Made by a program: the position numbers and the translations under genes. Shown here one piece after another: positions 6,174 through 11,003 of a DNA stretch of 11,003 bases (position 1 is its first letter; each line of letters starts with the position of its first letter). The notes beneath the pieces are model-generated. The model saw only the letters and a list, made by a program, of their open reading frames with translations. It was not told where the DNA came from and did not search any database. The stretch comes from Candidatus Omnitrophota bacterium. Its GTDB lineage: Bacteria > Omnitrophota > Gorgyraeia > Zapsychrales > Fredricksoniimonadaceae. The stretch is from NCBI GenBank assembly GCA_016206745.1, contig JACQQW010000048.1:1-11003 (forward strand). The letters are read 5' to 3'.

Positions 6174-6736
6174 TCCTCATCATTGATAATTACGACTCAT
6201 TTACCTACAACCTCGTGCAATATTTAGGCGAACTTAAGGCGGACATGCGGGTGTTTCGCAATGACGCCTTGACGGCGGCCCAGGCCGCCGCGCTTAAGCC
6301 CGCCAAAATTGTTATTTCCCCCGGGCCCGGCCGTCCGGAAGACGCGGGCATTTCCGTTGAGCTTATCAAGAAACTGGCCGGTAAAATTCCGATCCTGGGC
6401 GTGTGCCTGGGGCATCAGGGCATTGGCTATGCCTATGGCGCTAAAATTATTAACGCCAGGAAATTGATGCACGGCAAAACTTCCATGATCGAACACCATG
6501 GCCAAAATATTTTTAAAGGCCTGTCCCATCCTTTTGAAGCCACGCGTTACCACTCATTGGTCATTGACCCCAAGACTGTTCCCGGCTGCCTGGAAGTAAC
6601 GGCCTGGACAATGGACGACCGGGAAATTATGGGCGTGGCGCATAAGACTTTGCCCGTTTGGGGGGTGCAATTCCATCCCGAGTCGATCTTGACCAAACAA
6701 GGCAAAAAAATCCTCGCCAATTTTTTAAAATTATAA
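6170..6736 (+). CDS. trpG: Anthranilate synthase component II (glutamine amidotransferase)
   Basis: It supplies ammonia from glutamine to the TrpE subunit, which makes anthranilate from chorismate. The 188-residue class I amidotransferase starts with the typical [17 protein letters not shown] (4-20). Other marks are [11 protein letters not shown] (50-60), the nucleophile Cys79 in LGVCLGHQ (76-83), and His169/Glu171 in QFHPES (167-172), completing the triad. No trpE lies next to it. The same protein type also serves PabB in folate synthesis, so it could be a dual-use TrpG/PabA; the following trpD, trpC and trpF favour tryptophan. Start overlaps the murA stop by 4 nt; the stop overlaps the trpD start by 1 nt (TAATG). 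Confidence 0.93.
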   Translation: MILIIDNYDSFTYNLVQYLGELKADMRVFRNDALTAAQAAALKPAKIVISPGPGRPEDAGISVELIKKLAGKIPILGVCLGHQGIGYAYGAKIINARKLMHGKTSMIEHHGQNIFKGLSHPFEATRYHSLVIDPKTVPGCLEVTAWTMDDREIMGVAHKTLPVWGVQFHPESILTKQGKKILANFLKL

Positions 6737-7749
6737 TGCGCGATTATATCCGGAAAATCCAGCAGGGGTCAAACCTTGGGCCTGATGAAATGACCGTTGT
6801 CATGGAAATCATCATGGCCGGCCGTGCCGCGCTGGATGATGTCCGTGATTTTCTCCTGGCGCTCAATGCCAAGGGGCCTACCGTTGAAGAAATCACCGCC
6901 TGCGCCTTGATCATGCGTAAATTCACGGTGCCGGTCAGGACCAAACATGAGGTGGTCCTGGACACCTGCGGCACCGGCGGGGACCATAAAGACACATTTA
7001 ACATCTCAACGGTCGCCGCCATTGTGGTTGCTTCCTGCGGGGTGGTGGCGGCCAAACACGGCAACCGTTCGGTATCAAGCCTTTGCGGCAGCGCGGACGT
7101 GCTGGAGGCGCTGGGCGTCAATGTGCAAATGGAGGAGCGTTTTTTAAGCGAATGCCTGGATCAGATTGGGCTGGCGTTTCTTTTTGCCCAGCGCCTGCAC
7201 CCGGCGATGAAGAATGTCGCGTCGGCGCGCAAAGAGCTTGGGGTAAAGACCATTTTTAACATCCTGGGGCCCCTGACCAACCCGGCCCGGGCGACCCATC
7301 AGGTGATGGGGGTGTACAGCCGGGACCTGACTGCGCCCATGGCGCGGGTGTTTCAGAATTTGGGGTTAAAAAAAGCATTGGTGGCGCATGGCTGTGATGG
7401 CATGGATGAAATCACCACCACGGGCAAGACTTTTGTCAGCGAATGGAACGGCCGGGAAATCATTTCTTATGACATTGACCCTCGGGAATTGGGGGTCGCG
7501 CCGGCAAAGATGGAAGATTTGATAGGAGGCAATATCAAGACCAACGCGGCCATTGCGATAAAAGTTTTAGAAGGAGAACCAGGCCCCCGGCGCGATATTG
7601 TCCTGGTCAATGCCGCTTATGCTTTGTATACGGCCGAAGCCGTGGAAAACTTAACGCGGGGAATGCGCGTGGCGGAACAGGCCATTGATTCCGGCCGCGC
7701 CCGCGCGAAGCTGGAAGAATTAAAGGAGTTTACCGACCGTGCCCGGTGA
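6736..7749 (+). CDS. trpD: Anthranilate phosphoribosyltransferase
   Basis: It joins anthranilate and phosphoribosyl pyrophosphate to give phosphoribosyl-anthranilate, the second committed step to tryptophan. The 337 residues from the ATG at 6736 are the usual length. Phosphoribosyl-pyrophosphate-binding GTGGD (79-83), KHGNRSVSS (107-115), anthranilate-contacting Arg165 in ASARKELG, NILGPLTNP (175-183) and the metal-binding DGMDE (221-225) are all present. The frame is open further upstream (an ATG at 6658), but that would lie inside trpG and add 26 non-homologous residues, so the start at the trpG stop (TAATG) is chosen. There is no clear Shine-Dalgarno, in keeping with coupled re-initiation. 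It overlaps trpC by 11 nt. Confidence 0.96.
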   Translation: MRDYIRKIQQGSNLGPDEMTVVMEIIMAGRAALDDVRDFLLALNAKGPTVEEITACALIMRKFTVPVRTKHEVVLDTCGTGGDHKDTFNISTVAAIVVASCGVVAAKHGNRSVSSLCGSADVLEALGVNVQMEERFLSECLDQIGLAFLFAQRLHPAMKNVASARKELGVKTIFNILGPLTNPARATHQVMGVYSRDLTAPMARVFQNLGLKKALVAHGCDGMDEITTTGKTFVSEWNGREIISYDIDPRELGVAPAKMEDLIGGNIKTNAAIAIKVLEGEPGPRRDIVLVNAAYALYTAEAVENLTRGMRVAEQAIDSGRARAKLEELKEFTDRAR

Positions 7750-8530
7750 TTTTTTAGAAAAAATAGCGGCGGAAAAATACGCGCTGTTAAAGCGCAGGGC
7801 CGCTTATTATGAAAATTTGAAGAAAAACCTGACCTCAAGGCGCCAGACGCGCTATGGCGTGTTTAAAAAGGCCGTATCCCGCCCGGAACAGCTCAATTTG
7901 ATTGCCGAGATCAAAAAGGCCTCGCCTTCCGCGGGTCTTCTCAGGGAAGATTTTGAGGTGTTGAACATCGCCAGGATTTACGTTGAACATAAGGCCGCGG
8001 CGATTTCCGTGTTGACCGAAGAAAAATACTTTTTGGGCAAACTCGCGTATTTAAAAAGGGTGGGGGAAGAATTCCATGTGCCGACCTTGATGAAAGACTT
8101 TATTGTGCATGAATACCAGGTTTACGAAGGGGCTTTATACGGGGCCTGTGCTGTTTTATTGATCGCGGCCATGCTCTCGGACGCGCAGATGAAAGATTTA
8201 ATGGACACCGCCCATGCCCTGGGCCTGGACTGCCTGGTGGAAGCGCATGATGAGCCGGAAATCGGCCGCGCGCTTAAAGCGGGCGCGGAAATCATCGGGG
8301 TCAATAACCGTAATTTACGGAGTTTAGAAACGAATGTTCAAAATTGCTTGAGGCTGATTCCCCGCATCCCTTCCAGCAAAATCATTGTCGCGGAAAGCGG
8401 GTTGAAAACGCGTGAGGACATGCGGCGGGTGCGTGAGGCAGGGGCCCACGCGGTCTTAATCGGCGAAACCTTCATGCGCGCTGAAAATATCGGCGCTAAA
8501 ATAGAAGAGGTGATGAATGGTCAGGATTAA
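7739..8530 (+). CDS. trpC: Indole-3-glycerol phosphate synthase
   Basis: It closes the indole ring from carboxyphenylamino-deoxyribulose phosphate, with loss of CO2 and water. The TIM-barrel protein of 263 residues shows EIKKASPSAG (57-66), with catalytic Glu57 and a lysine at 59, VLTEEKYFLG (91-100), MKDF (118-121) with the second catalytic lysine, VEAHDE (167-172) with catalytic Glu, GVNNRNL (187-193), ESG (219-221) and the phosphate-binding IGETFMR (241-247). The start is GTG at 7739, with AAGGAG at 7723-7728 ten nt upstream. This gives a normal N-terminal helix (DFLEKIAAEK). It overlaps trpD by 11 nt and trpF by 14 nt. It is a stand-alone enzyme, not the TrpC-TrpF fusion of enterobacteria. 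Confidence 0.96.
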   Translation: MPGDFLEKIAAEKYALLKRRAAYYENLKKNLTSRRQTRYGVFKKAVSRPEQLNLIAEIKKASPSAGLLREDFEVLNIARIYVEHKAAAISVLTEEKYFLGKLAYLKRVGEEFHVPTLMKDFIVHEYQVYEGALYGACAVLLIAAMLSDAQMKDLMDTAHALGLDCLVEAHDEPEIGRALKAGAEIIGVNNRNLRSLETNVQNCLRLIPRIPSSKIIVAESGLKTREDMRRVREAGAHAVLIGETFMRAENIGAKIEEVMNGQD

Positions 8531-9167
8531 AATTTGCGGCATCACCAATGAAGCGGACGCGCTAAAAGCGGCCAAGTTAGGGGCATGGGCGCTGGGTTTT
8601 ATTTTTTATAAAAAGAGTCCGCGGTTTGTTTCCCCGTTTAAAGCCAGGAAAATCATCGATGCCCTGCCCCCGTTTATCACGCCCGTGGGGGTGTTTGTCA
8701 ACCATAATTTGGGCGCCATGCGCGACATTATCAACCATTGCGGCCTGCGCGCGGCGCAATTGCATGGGGATGAAGACCATCATTTCTGCCATCGCCTGCG
8801 CCGGTATAATGTCAAGATCATCAAGGCCTTTCGTGTGGGAGAAAATTTTGGCCCTAAAGACATCGGGCCCTTTAAGGCGGACGCGTATCTATTCGATACG
8901 GCGGACAAAGGCGTTTATGGCGGCACGGGCAAGGCCTTTGACTGGACGGTATTGCAGGCCGTAAAATCTTTAAACGTGCCGATGATCCTTTCCGGCGGTT
9001 TAAATAATCAAAATGTCATTGATCCGGTCAATGCCCTGAAACCCTATGCGGTTGACGTCAACAGTTCCGTTGAAGAAAGTCCGGGCAAAAAAGACGCCAG
9101 GAAAATGAAGGACTTTATCGACGTGGTCACCTATATCTCCGGTCCGCGCATTAAAGAATCTGCATGA
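8517..9167 (+). CDS. trpF: Phosphoribosylanthranilate isomerase
   Basis: It performs the Amadori rearrangement of phosphoribosyl-anthranilate, the step between TrpD and TrpC. The 216-residue TIM barrel has KICGIT (5-10) with catalytic Cys7, GVFVN (58-62), QLHGDE (81-86), the general acid Asp127 in LFDT (125-128), GGTGKAFDW (135-143), LSGG (158-161) and DVNSSVE (180-186) followed by PGKKD (189-193). The usual DVSSGVE reads DVNSSVE here, a small variation in the phosphate-side loop. The ATG at 8517 follows an AGAGG-like sequence and puts Cys at position 7 as in other family members. It overlaps trpC by 14 nt. It is the last trp gene seen; trpB and trpA, which often follow, are absent. Confidence 0.95.
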   Translation: MVRIKICGITNEADALKAAKLGAWALGFIFYKKSPRFVSPFKARKIIDALPPFITPVGVFVNHNLGAMRDIINHCGLRAAQLHGDEDHHFCHRLRRYNVKIIKAFRVGENFGPKDIGPFKADAYLFDTADKGVYGGTGKAFDWTVLQAVKSLNVPMILSGGLNNQNVIDPVNALKPYAVDVNSSVEESPGKKDARKMKDFIDVVTYISGPRIKESA

Positions 9168-9272
9168 CCTTCCCTGTTCGATGGCGTACGCTTGAACAAT
9201 CATTTTCTTAAAGTCCAAAGTATTCGTTGGAAGTTATTTGACGATACGTTAAGTACGTGTTAAATTTTATAT
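9168..9272 (+). other. Gap between trpF and the second toxin-antitoxin pair
   Basis: This 105-nt non-coding stretch has no clear terminator hairpin after trpF. TTAA occurs at 9249-9252 and 9260-9263, and ACGT at 9246-9249 and 9255-9258, inside the spacer of the candidate hicA promoter; they are too short to call an operator. Confidence 0.4.
9238..9266 (+). promoter_or_regulatory. Candidate sigma70-type promoter of hicA-hicB
   Basis: TTGACG (9238-9243, one mismatch to consensus) and TAAATT (9261-9266, two mismatches) are separated by exactly 17 nt. Transcription would begin at about 9273, which is the ATG of hicA, so the message would have almost no leader. No Shine-Dalgarno is seen before that ATG. 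Confidence 0.5.
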
Positions 9273-9533
9273 ATGAGCGGAGTTGAGAAAATCCTTGAAG
9301 GCGTCCTGCGTGGGACGAGTGACCAGAATATAGCTTTTGCAAGTTTGTGTTTATTATTGCGACGGGTCGGTTTTGAGGAGCGTGTCAAAGGCAGTCATCA
9401 TATATTTACATGCGAAGGGGTCGAAGAGATTATCAATGTGCAGCCTCAAGGAGGCGGGAAAGCAAAGCCATATCAAGTTAAACAAGTGAGGAATTTAATT
9501 TTGAGATATAAGTTGGGAGGGAATATCCGATGA
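9273..9533 (+). CDS. hicA: HicA-family toxin, longer variant
   Basis: An 86-residue relative of HicA mRNA interferases. After an N-terminal helix (VEKILEGVLRG, 4-14) and the linker TSDQNIAF come the helix and strand SLCLLLRRVGFEERVKGSHHIF (24-45) with catalytic-type His42-His43 in GSHH, then EEIINVQP (51-58), a glycine-rich turn, and the final helix KPYQVKQVRNLILRYKL (65-81). This longer subfamily, with the 'KxxxxxLxGxSDxNI' lead and 'KAKPYQVKQVR' end, is one I recognise as a common form in environmental bacteria. It differs clearly from the 69-residue HicA at 3923. The start lacks a Shine-Dalgarno. It overlaps hicB by 4 nt (ATGA). Toxin-first order. Confidence 0.85.
   Translation: MSGVEKILEGVLRGTSDQNIAFASLCLLLRRVGFEERVKGSHHIFTCEGVEEIINVQPQGGGKAKPYQVKQVRNLILRYKLGGNIR
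9515..9520 (+). promoter_or_regulatory. Ribosome binding site of the second hicB
   Basis: GGGAGG lies 9 nt before the ATG at 9530 and inside hicA. The antitoxin thus has a good site whereas the toxin has none, which would favour antitoxin excess. Confidence 0.7.
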
Positions 9534-9745
9534 GCAAATTTAAATATGAAGTTATCATTTATTGGAGCCGGGAAGATAATGCATTCATCGCGGAAGTGCC
9601 GGAATTGCCCGGTTGCATGGCCGATGGCCGGACTTACCAGGAAGCTTTAGAAAATGTCGGTATAATTGCGCAGGAATGGCTGGAGACGGCTAAACAAAAT
9701 GGCAGATCCATCCCCAAGCCTAAAGGCCGTTTAGTGTTTGCTTAA
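9530..9745 (+). CDS. hicB: HicB-family antitoxin
   Basis: A 71-residue single-domain HicB. Strand KYEVIIYWS (5-13), strand NAFIAEVPELPGC (17-29) and the turn MADGRT lead into the helix YQEALENVGIIAQEWLETAKQNG (36-58), with the typical end IPKPKGRLVFA (61-71). The 'D..F.AE.PELPGC...G.T...AL.N.......W' pattern is the family signature. It is presumed to bind and inhibit the HicA encoded immediately upstream. No DNA-binding tail is visible. It shares little beyond the family pattern with the HicB at 3729 and so is not a recent duplicate of it. 18 nt separate it from the next gene. Confidence 0.87.
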   Translation: MSKFKYEVIIYWSREDNAFIAEVPELPGCMADGRTYQEALENVGIIAQEWLETAKQNGRSIPKPKGRLVFA

Positions 9746-9763
9746 ATTTAATATCCAGGCCTC

Positions 9764-10747
9764 ATGACTTATTTAACCTCCGCTGAAGTTAAACACATCG
9801 TTCACTTATCCGGTGCGCATATACGGCTTTTTTTGGGCAATGCCAATCCGGATGATTTCACCGGCGAGTCAAAAAACGCCATTGCCGCCTTTCACCGGGG
9901 ACCCGGCGAATTTTCCGATGAACGGATGCTGGAAAAAGGCGCTGATGCCGGCACCGCCCACCAACACGCGGTCCGCATTGAATTGCGCGGGGCGCATCCG
10001 CAAGGCGCGGCACAGGTGGCGGCCAAGGGCATTTGGGGTTTGGCCAGGGAAAAAACCATTGCCGTCTTGCGCGCGGAATTGGAACAACGCAACAGCGCAA
10101 TCACTGTCCGCACGGCCGGGTCTTCTTCGTTTGAATTTAACCGCAGTGGCGTGGATAAAAGCCTGCCCCTGCGTTACATAGATGCGCGCTGGGATGAAAT
10201 TTTAAATCAAATGGTTTATGTCCCCGGCCCTTTCATTGACAGCCGGTTGGATCGTGCTGTCATTGCCGCGGACGGGGACGGCACTATTTATGATGGCCCG
10301 GCCCTGACCCATTTGCCTGCCCTTAAAGACGGTCCGGTGCGCACGCCGCTGACGCGGTATTTGAAAGCGGGAGGTGTTTTTATGCTGGTGTCCGGCAATG
10401 ATTTGACCCGCGCCTGGCGGCGCTTGCTGGATGGCCTGCCACCAGACATTTATCCCCGCCTTTTAATAGCGGCCAATGGCGGCGCTGACTTAGCGCGCAT
10501 CGGCAAGGACGGCAGGGCGGAGTTTATCCATGATTACCGTTCTAAAGCATTAGAGATCGCCGCCGGTCCCAAAAATAAAAACGCTTTGGACATTGTGTAT
10601 ATAGGCGATGACCCAGGCCCCGACGGCAATGACCGGCCCGCGTTTGAAGCGGTGGGACAACAACGGGCCGTGGTGGTCAAGGATTTGAATGACACCAAAT
10701 TATTTTTAGAACAGTGGATGCATGAGCGAAAAATTCATTCTGCCTAA
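9764..10747 (+). CDS. HAD-superfamily hydrolase with an unrecognised N-terminal region
   Basis: The C-terminal half (about 163-310) carries the haloacid-dehalogenase phosphatase motifs: motif I ADGDGT with Asp170 and Asp172, motif II Ser210 in MLVSGND, and motif IV GDDPGPDGND (281-290). NGG at 238-240 resembles the NGA element of Cof/sugar-phosphatase (type IIB) members. Only about 40 residues lie between it and motif IV, so the usual large cap is missing or shrunken. A lysine for motif III may be Lys261, Lys270 or Lys272. Residues 1-160 (with GTAHQHAVRIELRG at 63-76 and a likely helix 91-109) match nothing I know; no signal peptide or membrane segment is seen, so it is probably cytoplasmic. 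Substrate unknown. Start ATG at 9764 has no strong Shine-Dalgarno. It overlaps menG by 26 nt. Confidence 0.75.
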   Translation: MTYLTSAEVKHIVHLSGAHIRLFLGNANPDDFTGESKNAIAAFHRGPGEFSDERMLEKGADAGTAHQHAVRIELRGAHPQGAAQVAAKGIWGLAREKTIAVLRAELEQRNSAITVRTAGSSSFEFNRSGVDKSLPLRYIDARWDEILNQMVYVPGPFIDSRLDRAVIAADGDGTIYDGPALTHLPALKDGPVRTPLTRYLKAGGVFMLVSGNDLTRAWRRLLDGLPPDIYPRLLIAANGGADLARIGKDGRAEFIHDYRSKALEIAAGPKNKNALDIVYIGDDPGPDGNDRPAFEAVGQQRAVVVKDLNDTKLFLEQWMHERKIHSA

Positions 10748-11003
10748 ATCTGAATCTCCCCGGATGTTCAATGCCATTGCCGGGCGTTATGATCTTTTAA
10801 ACTCCCTTTTGTCTTTGGGCCGGCATGCGCGTTGGAGGCAACGGTTAAAAGAATTTTTACCTCCCGGCGGCAAATTAAGCGTTTTAGATTTGGCCACCGG
10901 CACCGCCGATGTTTTAATTACCCTGGTTAAAAACAACCCCAACATTGACCGCGCCATTGGGATTGATTTATCAGAGGGCATGTTGGAAATTGGAAAATCG
11001 AAA
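10722..11003 (+). CDS. menG: Demethylmenaquinone/ubiquinone methyltransferase, N-terminal part (partial)
   Basis: 94 codons are visible before the window ends. The start MSEKFILPKSES is followed by the family signature MFNAIAGRYDLLNSLLSLGR (15-34), HARWR (35-39), the SAM-binding motif I LDLATGTAD (55-63) and the acidic motif GIDLSEGML (80-88). These are diagnostic of UbiE/MenG, which methylates the quinone ring in the last step of menaquinone (and, in some bacteria, ubiquinone) synthesis. menG is preferred because nothing here suggests ubiquinone. The ATG at 10722 lies 26 nt inside the HAD gene in another frame; this is the only start giving a normal N terminus. The 3' part is cut off by the window edge. 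Confidence 0.88.
   Translation, partial: MSEKFILPKSESPRMFNAIAGRYDLLNSLLSLGRHARWRQRLKEFLPPGGKLSVLDLATGTADVLITLVKNNPNIDRAIGIDLSEGMLEIGKSK

Noticed and set aside
6658..6735. Upstream extension of trpD into trpG
   Set aside because: The 26 extra residues show no trpD similarity and overlap conserved trpG coding sequence; the TAATG junction at 6734-6738 gives the normal N terminus.
8626..8964. Second + strand open frame inside trpF (and one inside the HAD gene at 9813-10181)
   Set aside because: Both are alternate-frame shadows of genes with clear motifs and show unnatural residue composition.

Overview
The window looks like a chromosomal housekeeping segment from an uncultivated Gram-negative bacterium. 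Every supported gene is on the + strand. The backbone order is coaE(end)-rho-rpmE-prfA-[insert]-prmC-murA-trpG-trpD-trpC-trpF-[hicAB]-HAD hydrolase-menG/ubiE(start). The coaE/rho/rpmE/prfA/prmC/murA run together with menaquinone-type methylation resembles genomes of the Omnitrophota (former OP3) and related lineages. That assignment is made from memory of gene order and protein character, not from a search, and is tentative.

Layout. Positions 1-2790: the last 50 codons of dephospho-CoA kinase, transcription terminator Rho, zinc-type ribosomal protein L31 and peptide release factor 1, tightly packed. Positions 2791-4138: an AT-rich accessory block with a free-standing HNH endonuclease carrying two homing-endonuclease-associated repeats, a palindromic hairpin, a recognisable promoter, and a HicB/HicA toxin-antitoxin pair (antitoxin first). 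This block separates prfA from prmC, the gene for the methyltransferase that modifies release factors, which usually lies next to prfA. Positions 4139-6173: prmC, which appears to lack about 20 N-terminal residues, then MurA (first committed step of peptidoglycan synthesis). Positions 6170-9167: trpG-trpD-trpC-trpF, each overlapping the next; trpE, trpB and trpA are not in the window. Positions 9168-9745: a second, different toxin-antitoxin pair in the order hicA-hicB. Positions 9764-11003: a HAD-superfamily hydrolase with an unrecognised N-terminal region, overlapping the start of a UbiE/MenG quinone methyltransferase cut by the window edge.

How the genes work together. Most core genes overlap by 1-26 nt, which suggests long polycistronic transcripts and translational coupling. 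The two places where overlap is lost are the two places where toxin-antitoxin genes sit. The most interesting local feature is the hicA-prmC junction. hicA ends in the only TAG among 16 visible stop codons, and prmC follows in the same frame two codons later. UAG is read by RF1, encoded by prfA just upstream and presumably the substrate of PrmC. The insertion therefore may have truncated prmC, put it under a toxin-antitoxin promoter, and left a stop whose efficiency could in principle depend on RF1 activity. No wholly new system is demonstrated. No rRNA, tRNA, CRISPR array, transposase or integrase was seen.
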